From NCBI GenBank assembly GCA_947456845.1, contig CANGUJ010000015.1, positions 1-22,514 of the forward strand: 22,514 nt of DNA. The letters are read 5' to 3'. Origin of the DNA: Burkholderiales bacterium (GTDB taxonomy: Bacteria > Pseudomonadota > Gammaproteobacteria > Burkholderiales > JAEUOS01). The notes beneath the pieces are model-generated. The model had not been told where the DNA came from and did not search any database. It worked only from the letters and a program-made list of their open reading frames with translations. The position numbers and the translations under genes were made by a program. This document shows positions 15,609 to 22,514 of this stretch, in pieces; the first letter of the stretch is position 1, and every line of letters begins with the position of its first letter.

Positions 15609-16586
15609 CTACTCCGGCAGTTTCAGGCCGGGCAGCAATGCGCCCTTGGCCCGGAAGTCAGCCTCGATGCGCGCCGAGAAGCCGGCACGGTCAACATGGT
15701 TCGACAACTGGAACTGCTTGACCGCGAGGTCGCGATAGGCCGGATCTGCGGCCGCGTCCCTGCAGGCGGAGGCAAGTCTTGCGACGATCGGCGCCGGCGT
15801 TTCGGCGCGAATGAAAATACCGCCGTAGCCCGAAGGCAGCACCGGGAAGCCGGCCTCGGCGAGCGTGGGCACGTTCGGATGAGCCGCAAAGCGCTCGTCG
15901 GCGTACACCGCCAGCGGCCGCAGCTTGCCCATGTTGACTCCCGTGGTGGTGACGATGCCAAGGTCGATATCCCCGGATACCAGCGAAGGCATGGCCTGGA
16001 TCTCCCCAGTGAAGGGCACGTCGGTCAACTGCACGCCGGCCTTCTGCCACAACTCGGCGCCCGCCAGGTGCGGCGAACTGCCGATGCCCGGCGTCGCGTA
16101 GCGCAGCTTGCCGGGATTCGCGCGCGCGAACGCCAGCAGCGCCTGCAGGTCCTGGAATGGCGACTTCGGCCCGACAGCAACGAAGAACAGGCTCTCGTAC
16201 ACCTGGCACAAGGGAATGAACTGTTCGCGCGTGTAGGACAGGTTCTTCATCCGGTGCGGCTGGATGGTGATCGGCGTCACTGGCGTGTAGATCATGGTGT
16301 GCCCGTCGGCGGGCGCCTGCCCCACCGCGGCCATGCCGATGGTGAGGCCGCCGCCGGGGCGGTTGACCACCACCACCTGCTGGCCGAGGCGGGCGCCCAG
16401 CGCTTGGGCAAAGCCGCGTCCCATGATGTCGACGATCCCGCCGGGCGGGAACGGCATGACCATCTGCAGGGAACGCGCGGGAAACTCCTGGGCTGCGGCG
16501 GTCATTGCGGTAATTGCGGCCATTGCCCCACACACCGTGATCGCCAGTGCGCGCAGGTGGCGCCCAAAGCCATGCGATTGCTTCAT
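15609..16586 (-). CDS. Bug-type solute-binding protein
   Basis: The protein has 325 residues from ATG at 16586, which has AAGGAG/GGAG just upstream and starts a clear signal peptide (MKQSHGFGRHLRALAITVCG, ending near TAAAQ). The open frame extends 40 codons further upstream without signal-peptide character, so that start is rejected. Bug hallmarks are present: FPARSLQMVMPFPPGGIVDI, GQQVVVVNRPGGG, PADGHTMIYTPVT and NVPTLAEAGFP. It should deliver a carboxylated or aromatic compound in the periplasm. Three bases separate it from the monooxygenase gene downstream, so it probably binds the substrate, or a relative of the substrate, of that enzyme. The TGA of the broken Bug gene upstream overlaps its ATG as ATGA. 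Confidence 0.92.
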   Translation of the reverse strand: MKQSHGFGRHLRALAITVCGAMAAITAMTAAAQEFPARSLQMVMPFPPGGIVDIMGRGFAQALGARLGQQVVVVNRPGGGLTIGMAAVGQAPADGHTMIYTPVTPITIQPHRMKNLSYTREQFIPLCQVYESLFFVAVGPKSPFQDLQALLAFARANPGKLRYATPGIGSSPHLAGAELWQKAGVQLTDVPFTGEIQAMPSLVSGDIDLGIVTTTGVNMGKLRPLAVYADERFAAHPNVPTLAEAGFPVLPSGYGGIFIRAETPAPIVARLASACRDAAADPAYRDLAVKQFQLSNHVDRAGFSARIEADFRAKGALLPGLKLPE

Positions 16587-17684
16587 GTCTCCACTCCTTG
16601 TTCGCACGGCGGCGCGACATGGCTGGCGCGATTCCGTGACGTCGTTTTGCAAACCCGATTCCGCCTCAGTCGCGCCGCCCCCGCCGCCTTGATGACACGG
16701 TTCCATTCGTCGACATCCTCGCGCCCGCGCGCGGTGAGCGCGTCCGGCGTACTCGACGCGGCCCGAAGACCGAGCGCAAGGAATCTTTCGCGCCCCTCCT
16801 GCTGGGCCGGGAGGCGGGCGACTTCCGCGTTGAGCTGCGCGATGTTCGCAGGCGCCATGAAGGCCGGCGCATACAACCCGAACCAGCCGATCACCTCGAA
16901 ATCCTCCTGCCCCTGCTCGGCCATGGTGGGTACCGCCGGCAAACTTTGCCGGCGCTTGCGTCCCGCCTGCCCGAGGGCGCGCAGCTTGCCGGTGGCAATA
17001 TGCGCGCGGAAGGGCATGATGTCGGCCGCCGCCACATCAAGAATCCCGCGCCAGCAGGGCTTGCAGTGCCGGCGCGCTGCCGCGAAACGGCACATAGGTC
17101 GTCTCCGCGCCGGTGAGGATGCTGAACAGTTCGCCGGTGAGCTGCCCGACGATCGCACCGGACCCGTAGCTGATCTTGCGCGGGTTGGCGCGCGCATACG
17201 CAAGCGGTTCGGCGATGGTCGTCGCCGGACGCCGCGGGTTGGCCACAAACCACACCGTCTGGGTGCTGATCAGCGAAACCGGGGCAACGTCCTTTTCCGG
17301 GTCGTAAGGTACACGCGCGAACAGCGGCGGATTGACCGTCATCGCCACGTCGAGCGTCAAGAGCAGGGTGTGGCCGTCGGCGGGCGCCTTGGCCACCGCC
17401 TCGACGCCGATGAACAGATTGCCGCCCGGACGATTGTCAACCAGCATCGGTTGCCCGAGCGTTTCGCCGAGGCGCTGCGCAAGCAGGCGTATGGCGCAGT
17501 CGGTGCGGCCGCCCGGCGGAAACGGCACCACCAGGCGAACAGGAGAGGCAGGAGAGGCCTGCGCATGGGCCGCCGGCGAGATCAGGCCGACCATGGCCGC
17601 GCAGCCGATCCACAACGGCACCAGCAGCGGGCACGGGCGCAACCGGCGGACCTGCAGCCGCATGGCGACGACGAAGGCAGTCAA
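16583..17684 (-). pseudogene. frameshifted Bug-type solute-binding protein gene
   Basis: Two frames together make one Bug protein. The first covers a signal peptide, VRLVVPFPPGGRTD, GQPMLVDNRPGGNLFIG, PADGHTLLLTLDVAMTVNPP and YVPFRGSAPALQALLA, then stops at TGA 17039-17037. The second picks up in a shifted frame at about 17045 with GILDVAAADIMPFRAHIATG, then GKLRALGQAGRKRRQSLPAV, PTMAEQG and ERFLALGL...STPDAL...VIKAAG. One extra base near 17045-17052 (in GCGCGGGATT) explains the switch. The C-terminal end has no stop at the usual place and runs about 25 odd residues on to 16583, overlapping the next gene, which suggests further drift. The start shown is a TTG with GAAGGA upstream; an ATG at 17663 is also possible. 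A sequencing error would restore the gene, but the degraded tail argues for real decay. Confidence 0.78.
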
Positions 17685-17728
17685 GGGTGTCCTTCCATGC
17701 CCGGGAGTGGTGATGCCAGGGGCCATAA

Positions 17729-17757
17729 AGTATTCTCCACACCGGGAATTTAGTCAA
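17729..17757 (-). promoter_or_regulatory. promoter and probable TetR operator for the Bug-monooxygenase arm
   Basis: On the minus strand, TTGACT (17757-17752) is followed after exactly 17 bases by AATACT (17734-17729). Half-sites ATTC and GAAT, 10 bases apart, lie in the same position as in the FAH promoter at 11564-11592. The two 29-base sites match at 21 positions. The predicted transcription start falls near 17722, which makes the ATG at 17726 an unlikely start for the gene. Confidence 0.55.
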
Positions 17758-17838
17758 TGCCGTGCGATGTGGGCATACTTGCCGCGTCCAGGCGGCTGCG
17801 GCCGGCGCCACGCAGCGCAATCCACGGGAGACTCCATC

Positions 17839-18390
17839 ATGATCGACACAAGACGGCGCGCCGCGATGGCTTTCCTGCTGGCGGGCGGCCTGTGCCCGGC
17901 CAAGGCCGCTTGTGCGGCTTCGAAAGAGGAAATCGACGCCAGAGTGCAGGAGGTGACCGACAGCTTCTACAAGCAGACCGCTGCGGGCAAGTCCCTGGCG
18001 CAAAAGGCGGCCGGCATGCTGGTGTTTCCGGAGGTCATCAAGGCCGGCATGGGGGTGGGCGGCGAATACGGCGAGGGCGCGCTGGTCATCAAGGGCAGGC
18101 CCGCCGCCTACTACAGTACGGCCTCCGCCTCGATCGGTTTCCAGGTGGGCGCCCAGGTGAAGTCGCAGATCATCCTGTTCATGAATCCCAAGGCACTGGC
18201 GGAATTCCGCAAGAGCCAGGGCTGGAAGGCCGGCGTGGATGGCAGTGTGGCGCTCGCAACGCTCGGCGCGGGCGGCGAGATCAGCACCGAAACCTTGAAA
18301 GAACCCATCATCGGCTTCATGTTCTCCAACAAGTGGCTCATGTACAACCTCACCTTCGAAGGCTCGAAAATCACCCGGCTGGGACGCTGA
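17839..18390 (+). CDS. secreted SYLF/YSC84-domain protein
   Basis: The protein has 183 residues. It begins with a signal peptide (twin-arginine-like RRR, then AAMAFLLAGGLCPAKAACAA), so it is exported. The rest is a SYLF domain of the YSC84 family, known to bind lipids in eukaryotes. Recognisable parts are KAAGMLVFPEVIKAGMGVGG, GEGALVIKGRPAAYYSTASA, FQVGAQVKSQIILFM and the late YNLTFEGSKI. Bacterial members are common, uncharacterised envelope proteins. The start at 17839 is chosen because GGGAG lies eight bases upstream and the signal peptide begins there; the frame itself is open far upstream. The gene is divergent from the aromatic island and separated from it by the operator region. The next gene starts 117 bases downstream. 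Confidence 0.9.
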   Translation: MIDTRRRAAMAFLLAGGLCPAKAACAASKEEIDARVQEVTDSFYKQTAAGKSLAQKAAGMLVFPEVIKAGMGVGGEYGEGALVIKGRPAAYYSTASASIGFQVGAQVKSQIILFMNPKALAEFRKSQGWKAGVDGSVALATLGAGGEISTETLKEPIIGFMFSNKWLMYNLTFEGSKITRLGR

Positions 18391-18507
18391 GCGCGCCAAC
18401 AGGCGGCACCACGCGCAGGCTGCTGGCGGGCTGGGAGCGGCGTGGCGATACCGTCGGGCCTTACGGTTGGACGCTACAATGTCGTCCCTGCAAAGGACAA
18501 ACGCACC

Positions 18508-19503
18508 ATGGATTCCGTCGATCTCAACGTACTCAAATCCGCCCTGGCCTGGCGCCGCGCCGGCCAGACCGTCAACCTGGTCACCGTGATCGAAACCTGG
18601 GGCAGCGCGCCGCGCCCGCCCGGCGCCCTGCTGGCGATCCGCGGTGACGGCCAGATCGTCGGCTCGGTATCCGGCGGCTGCGTCGAGGACGACCTGATCG
18701 AGCGCTGCCGCAACGCGCCGCTGCTCAACGCCAAACCCGAGGTGGTGAGCTACGGCGTTACCACCGAGGAAGCCGCGCGCTTCGGCCTGCCTTGCGGCGG
18801 CGCCCTGAAGCTGGTTCAGGAGCCCATTACCGACACCGGATGGGTTGAGGACATCCTCGCGCGCGCCGAAAAGCACGAACTGGCGATGCGCACGGTCGAC
18901 CTCTCGACCGGCAGGGTGTCCGTATCCGGCGCATCGCGCGCCGACAAGACCGCCTTCGACGGCACCGTCCTCAAGGTGATTTACGGACCGCTGTGGCGCA
19001 TGCTCATCATCGGCGCCGGGCAGCTCTCGCGCTACCTGGCCGAGATGGCGCAGGCGCTCGACTACCAGGTCATCGTCTGCGACCCGCGTGAGGAATATCG
19101 CGCCGACTGGAACGTGCCCAACGCCGAACTGGTCACCGGCATGCCCGACGACGTGGTGGTGCAACTGAACCTCGACGCCCACAGCGCCGTGGTGGCCGTC
19201 ACGCATGACCCCAAGCTCGACGACATGGCGCTGATGGAAGCGCTCAAGTCGCCGGCCTTCTACGTGGGCGCGCTCGGTTCGCGGGTGAACACCGCCAAGC
19301 GCAAGGAGCGCCTCAAGGAGTTCGACCTGTCGGAGGCGGAGATCGATCGCCTGCACGGCCCGATCGGTCTGCGCATCGGCAGCCGCACCCCGCCGGAGAT
19401 CGCCATTTCCATCCTGGCCGAGGTCACGGCGGTGAAAAACCGCTTCCCGCTCGAGAAGGTGTCCGACAAGGCCACCGGTAACTTCGAGGCCTGCGCCACC
19501 TGA
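18508..19503 (+). CDS. xdhC: XdhC-family molybdoenzyme maturation protein
   Basis: The protein has 331 residues. The N-terminal XdhC/CoxI domain is shown by TWGSAPRPPGALLAI and VGSVSGGCVEDDLIE, and a conserved cysteine occurs again in GLPCGGAL. The C-terminal Rossmann domain has GAGQLSRYLAEMA (from Gly169) and ends with IGLRIGSRTPPEIAISILAE, the usual family ending. XdhC proteins bind molybdenum cofactor and help load its sulfurated form into xanthine dehydrogenase-type enzymes. The MocA-like gene directly downstream fits this role. No molybdenum hydroxylase subunits are in the window. The start at 18508 has AAAGGA about ten bases upstream; an in-frame alternative at 18442 gives a non-family leader. 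The stop codon abuts a palindromic repeat. Confidence 0.9.
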   Translation: MDSVDLNVLKSALAWRRAGQTVNLVTVIETWGSAPRPPGALLAIRGDGQIVGSVSGGCVEDDLIERCRNAPLLNAKPEVVSYGVTTEEAARFGLPCGGALKLVQEPITDTGWVEDILARAEKHELAMRTVDLSTGRVSVSGASRADKTAFDGTVLKVIYGPLWRMLIIGAGQLSRYLAEMAQALDYQVIVCDPREEYRADWNVPNAELVTGMPDDVVVQLNLDAHSAVVAVTHDPKLDDMALMEALKSPAFYVGALGSRVNTAKRKERLKEFDLSEAEIDRLHGPIGLRIGSRTPPEIAISILAEVTAVKNRFPLEKVSDKATGNFEACAT

Positions 19504-19562
19504 AAATGGGGTCAGACCCCATTTCCGCGGTTGTTGCTGAAAATGGGGTCTGACCCCATTTT
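19504..19562. repeat. pair of palindromic repeats at the xdhC-mocA junction
   Basis: Two near-identical palindromes are separated by 15 bases. The first, at 19504-19524, has arms AAATGGGGTC and GACCCCATTT around a central A. The second, at 19540-19562, has the same arms one base longer around a central T, so each is the reverse complement of the other. The pair can fold as two hairpins or one long stem. The form resembles dispersed REP-like elements. The first copy begins directly after the xdhC stop, and the second contains the probable mocA start. Confidence 0.92.
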
Positions 19563-20148
19563 TCCTTCCGGCATCCTGTTGGCGGCCGGGGCCTCCCGGC
19601 GCTTCGGCGGCAACAAGCTCGCGCACCTGCTCGACGGCGAACCCATCGCCCTGCGTGCCGCGCGCGCCTTGATCGCGGCGCTGCCGGGGGCCGTCGCGGT
19701 CACCCGGCCCGCCAGCCCGCTCAGGGGCCCACTGGAGACTCTGGGCTTTCGGGTCATCGAATGCGCCCGCGCCGACGAAGGCATGGGCGCAAGCCTCGCC
19801 GCCGGCGTGGCCGCGACCCGCGACGCCGCCGGCTGGGTAGTGGCGCTGGCCGACATGCCGTTCATCCGTAGCGCGACCCATGAAAAGATCGCCCGCGCCG
19901 TCGCCGCGGGCGCAGACCTGGTCGCCGCCGGCCATCGCGGCGAACGCGGCCATCCGGTCGGCATCGGCCGGCGCTTCCGCGACGACCTGCTCGCGCTCGA
20001 GGGCGACGCCGGTGCGCGCCATATCATGCGCGCCAACCCGCGCCTGATGCGCCTGATCGAATGCGACGATGCGGGCGTGCTGCGCGACATCGACACGCCC
20101 GCAGACCTGCCGCCACCGCCCGGCCCGCCCGGGACGACCCCGTCATGA
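19543..20148 (+). CDS. mocA: MobA-like nucleotidyltransferase, probable molybdenum cofactor cytidylyltransferase (MocA)
   Basis: The protein has about 201 residues. It has the nucleotidyltransferase signature GILLAAGASRRFGGNKL and the metal-binding VALADMPFI. A late GHRGERGHPVGIGRRF segment and the terminal DIDTPADL are typical of MocA and its relatives. MocA attaches CMP to molybdopterin for enzymes of the xanthine dehydrogenase family, which agrees with the xdhC gene upstream. The start is unusual. The only nearby ATG (19543) lies inside the second palindromic repeat, so the first residues (MGSDPIF) are repeat-encoded; a TTG at 19531 is an alternative. No clear ribosome-binding site is visible because the region is all repeat. 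The end overlaps the next gene as ATGA. Confidence 0.87.
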   Translation: MGSDPIFPSGILLAAGASRRFGGNKLAHLLDGEPIALRAARALIAALPGAVAVTRPASPLRGPLETLGFRVIECARADEGMGASLAAGVAATRDAAGWVVALADMPFIRSATHEKIARAVAAGADLVAAGHRGERGHPVGIGRRFRDDLLALEGDAGARHIMRANPRLMRLIECDDAGVLRDIDTPADLPPPPGPPGTTPS

Positions 20149-21950
20149 CCATACCCGCCCCCTTGCGTTACCGCATCACCCCGATCCGCCCGGAGGCGCA
20201 TTTGTTCGAGGTCACGCTCACCATCGCGAAGCCCGCGCCCGCCGGCCAGCGGGTCGCGCTGCCGGCGTGGATTCCGGGCAGCTACATGATCCGCGAATTC
20301 TCGCGCAACATCGTCGCCATCGAGGCCAGCTGCCGCGGCAGGGCGGTGGCGCTGACCAAGCTGGACAAGCACACCTGGGCGGCGGCGCGCTGCACAGGCC
20401 CCCTCCTGATCCGTTGCGAGATCTGCGGCTGGGATCTTTCGGTGCGTGCGGCGCACCTCGACCAGACCCACGGTTTCTTCAACGGCACCTCGGTGTTCCT
20501 GCGCGTCCCGGAACTGGAGGACGCGCCGCACGAGGTGGAGATCCTGCGGCCGCGGGGCCCCGGCTACGCGGGCTGGAAGGTCGCCACGACGCTGCCGCGC
20601 GCCCCCGGCACGCACCTGCACGCCTTCGGCCTGTACCGCGCCGCCAGCTATGACGAACTGATCGACCACCCGGTCGAGATGGGCCGCTTCACGCTGCTCA
20701 AGTTCAGCGCCTGTGGCGTCCCGCACGAGATGGCGATCACCGGCAAACATGACTGCGACACGCGTCGCCTGGCGGCCGACCTGCAGAAGATCTGCGAGAC
20801 GCAAATCCGCTTTTTCCACGGCCGCAACGCCGGTGCGAAGCAGGTGCCGTTTGGGCGCTACCTGTTCCAGACCATGGCGGTAGGCGAAGGCTACGGGGGG
20901 CTGGAGCACCGCGCATCCACCGCGCTGATCTGCAACCGCAGGGACCTGCCGCATGCCGGCATGGAAGGGGTGCCGGAGGGCTACCGCACATTCCTCGGGC
21001 TGTGCAGCCACGAATATTTCCACACCTGGAACGTCAAGCGCATCAAGCCGGCCGCCTTCGCCCCCTATGACCTGTCGCAGGAGAACTACACCCGCCTGCT
21101 ATGGGCCTTCGAAGGCTTCACCTCCTACTACGACGACCTCATGCTGGTGCGCGCCAGGGTGATCGACGAGACCGCCTACCTGGGACTTCTGGCCAAAACC
21201 ATCCAGGGCGTCTTGCGCGGCAGCGGCCGCCTCAAGCAATCGGTCGCCGAATCCAGCTTCGACGCCTGGACCAAGTATTACCGACAGGACGAAAACGCGC
21301 CCAACGCGATCGTCAGTTATTACACCAAGGGTGCGCTGGTGGCGCTGTGCCTCGACCTGCTGCTGCGCAGCCGCAGCGGTGGCGGCCTGTCGCTCGATGA
21401 CGTGATGCGCCACCTGTGGCGCCAGTACGGGGCGCACTTCGACACGCGCGGCGCGGGGGTGCCGGAGGACGGGCTGTTCAACGCCGCCGTCGCGGTCGCG
21501 CCGGGCATGAAGCGCGTGCTGAAGCGCTTTTTTGACACGGCCGTGCACGGCACGGCGGACCTGCCACTGAAGGCGCTGCTGGGCTCGGCCGGGCTTGAAC
21601 TGGCCGTCGAGCGCGGCGGCACGCCGGCGTTGGGCGCGAGAACCGCGGCCGCGGGCGAGGGCGTGAGGCTCACCCATGTGCTCGATGGTGGCGGCGCCCA
21701 GGCGGCAGGCTTGTCGGCAGGCGACGTCGTGATCGCGGTCGACGGCCTCAAGGTGACCGGCGCCAGCCTCGACGCGCTGCTGGCGCGCCGCAAGGCGGGC
21801 GCCACTGTCCTTGTGCATGCGTTCCGGCGCGACGAACTCTTCGAGCGCACCGTCAGGCTGGACCATGCCGAGCTGACGGCAGAAATCCGGCCCGCCAAGG
21901 ATGCACCGGCCGCAGCCGTGCAGTTGCGGCACAGGTGGATTCAGACTTGA
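20145..21950 (+). CDS. M61-family (glycyl aminopeptidase-like) metallopeptidase with PDZ domain
   Basis: The protein has 601 residues. The N-terminal beta domain includes ALPAWIPGSYMIREFSRNIV, typical of M61. The zinc site is HEYFH at 289-293, and the third ligand is probably Glu323 in WAFEGFTSYY. A C-terminal PDZ domain at about 500-580 carries LTHVLDGGGAQAAGLSAGDV and VDGLKV. The length matches the bacterial M61/PDZ family. No signal peptide is present, so a cytoplasmic location is expected. The ATG at 20145 overlaps the mocA stop (ATGA), so translation is probably coupled to it, although no functional link to molybdenum cofactor is known. An upstream in-frame start at 20061 would add 28 residues of mocA shadow and is rejected. 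Confidence 0.93.
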   Translation: MTIPAPLRYRITPIRPEAHLFEVTLTIAKPAPAGQRVALPAWIPGSYMIREFSRNIVAIEASCRGRAVALTKLDKHTWAAARCTGPLLIRCEICGWDLSVRAAHLDQTHGFFNGTSVFLRVPELEDAPHEVEILRPRGPGYAGWKVATTLPRAPGTHLHAFGLYRAASYDELIDHPVEMGRFTLLKFSACGVPHEMAITGKHDCDTRRLAADLQKICETQIRFFHGRNAGAKQVPFGRYLFQTMAVGEGYGGLEHRASTALICNRRDLPHAGMEGVPEGYRTFLGLCSHEYFHTWNVKRIKPAAFAPYDLSQENYTRLLWAFEGFTSYYDDLMLVRARVIDETAYLGLLAKTIQGVLRGSGRLKQSVAESSFDAWTKYYRQDENAPNAIVSYYTKGALVALCLDLLLRSRSGGGLSLDDVMRHLWRQYGAHFDTRGAGVPEDGLFNAAVAVAPGMKRVLKRFFDTAVHGTADLPLKALLGSAGLELAVERGGTPALGARTAAAGEGVRLTHVLDGGGAQAAGLSAGDVVIAVDGLKVTGASLDALLARRKAGATVLVHAFRRDELFERTVRLDHAELTAEIRPAKDAPAAAVQLRHRWIQT

Positions 21951-21970
21951 GCGCCGCGTTGAGCGCCGCG
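21947..21970 (+). repeat. tandem 12-bp duplication spanning the M61 stop codon
   Basis: TTGAGCGCCGCG occurs twice in direct succession, at 21947-21958 and 21959-21970. The TGA of the peptidase gene (21948-21950) is duplicated in frame 12 bases later. The rest of the gap to the trpC stop at 22006 is GC-rich, with GGCGCC repeats but no T-run, so no intrinsic terminator is evident. Confidence 0.8.
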
Positions 21971-22005
21971 GCCGCGCCGGGCGCCGCAGCAACGGCGCCA
22001 GCCGG

Positions 22006-22514
22006 CTAGCCGAACATGCGACGCAGGGCTTCGCCCGGGCTGGGAGCGCGCATGAAGGCCTCGCCCACCAGGAAGGCATGGACGCCCCTGTCGCGCATCA
22101 GGGCGACATCGTCCCGCGCGAGGATGCCGGATTCGGTGATCACCAGCTTGCCGGCCGGAATGCGCGGCAGCAGGTCCAGCGTGGTCGACAGCCTGGTTTC
22201 GAAAGTGCGCAGGTTGCGGTTGTTGATGCCCAGCAATGGCGTACGCATGTCGAGGGCGACGGCAAGCTCGTCGGCATCGTGCACTTCCACCAGCACGGAC
22301 ATGCCCAGCGCCAGCGCCACGCCCTCCAGATGCGCGAGTTGCGCCGGCCGCAGGGCGGCCACGATCAGCAGGATGCAGTCGGCCCCGGCAGCGCGCGCCT
22401 CGTAGACCTGGTATTCGTCGACCATGAAGTCCTTGCGCAGGCACGGCAAGTCGCAGGCGGCGCGCGCTTCGCGCAGGTAGTCAAGCGAACCGCGGAAATA
22501 CTCCACGTCGGTAA
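22006..22514 (-). CDS. trpC: indole-3-glycerol-phosphate synthase, C-terminal part (5' end outside the window)
   Basis: About 169 C-terminal residues of a roughly 265-residue enzyme are present; the gene runs off the right edge, so the start is not visible. The frame continues to the last base with LTDVEYFRGS, so a GTG at 22506 is internal rather than a start. Family motifs include PCLRKDFMVDEYQVYEARAA with the catalytic lysine, GADCILLIVA, VLVEVHDADEL, LLGINNRNLRTF, VITESGI and FLVGEAFMR. The enzyme closes the indole ring in tryptophan synthesis, converting CdRP to indole-3-glycerol phosphate. It converges on the M61 gene with 55 bases between stops. Confidence 0.96.
   Translation of the reverse strand, partial: TDVEYFRGSLDYLREARAACDLPCLRKDFMVDEYQVYEARAAGADCILLIVAALRPAQLAHLEGVALALGMSVLVEVHDADELAVALDMRTPLLGINNRNLRTFETRLSTTLDLLPRIPAGKLVITESGILARDDVALMRDRGVHAFLVGEAFMRAPSPGEALRRMFG

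Noticed and set aside
14562..17753. A 1063-codon plus-strand open frame opposite the monooxygenase and Bug genes
   Set aside because: It has no recognisable domain and an Arg/His/Gly-rich composition. It crosses the Bug frameshift, which only makes sense if the minus strand is the coding one.
19504..19562. The palindrome pair as a transcription terminator after xdhC
   Set aside because: A stem followed by TTTTT at 19559-19563 is suggestive, but the start of mocA lies within it and the two genes are a usual functional pair. A mobile-type repeat explains the two mirrored copies better. Partial attenuation cannot be excluded.
17437..20022. An 861-codon minus-strand open frame opposite the SYLF, xdhC and mocA genes
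   Set aside because: It runs through three well-supported plus-strand genes and has no domain of its own; it is a GC-driven shadow.
21951..22005. Bidirectional terminator between the M61 gene and trpC
   Set aside because: GGCGCC repeats could pair, but there is no T-rich tract on either strand.

Overview
This 22.5 kb window is GC-rich, densely packed bacterial DNA. Three Bug-type periplasmic solute-binding proteins (one broken), a MmgE/PrpD protein, xdhC-mocA and trpC together point to a betaproteobacterium, probably of the Burkholderiales or Rhodocyclales type. That placement is inference from gene content and base composition; there is no rRNA or tRNA here to confirm it.

Layout, left to right. 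(1) 69-5484, plus strand: a membrane protein fused to a spermidine-synthase-like domain, a lipoprotein alpha/beta hydrolase, a MmgE/PrpD protein and a Bug solute-binding protein whose signal peptide is built from a 9-bp tandem repeat. (2) 5491-11466, minus strand: a TetR regulator, an ABC exporter, a PYROXD2/phytoene-desaturase-like flavoprotein, a cupin and a DMT-family permease. The permease reads from the end of the cupin with an unresolved reading-frame conflict at its start. (3) 11564-17757: a small aromatic-degradation island. A FAH-family hydrolase/hydratase and a type I extradiol (VOC) dioxygenase run rightward. They are followed by an amidohydrolase-2 pseudogene carrying frameshifts, a stop and two internal deletions. 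Running leftward toward them are a flavin monooxygenase, an intact Bug protein and a frameshifted Bug pseudogene. (4) 17839-21950, plus strand: a secreted SYLF-domain protein, xdhC, mocA and an M61 peptidase with a PDZ domain. The mocA start codon lies inside a palindromic repeat pair. (5) The right edge holds the 3' part of trpC on the minus strand.

The most interesting observation concerns the island. Its two outer promoter regions, upstream of the FAH gene (11564-11592, plus) and upstream of the Bug pseudogene (17757-17729, minus), match at 21 of 29 positions. They share an ATTC...GAAT dyad lying between and overlapping the -35 and -10 boxes. The simplest reading is that the TetR protein encoded beside the first site controls both arms as one regulon. 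The substrate is unknown. The predicted logic is ring hydroxylation by the monooxygenase, ring opening by the dioxygenase, cleavage or hydration by the FAH enzyme, and uptake by the Bug proteins. A decarboxylase-like amidohydrolase step has been lost.

No mobile-element genes, CRISPR arrays, rRNAs or tRNAs were seen. No stretch over 300 bases lacks a gene or pseudogene.
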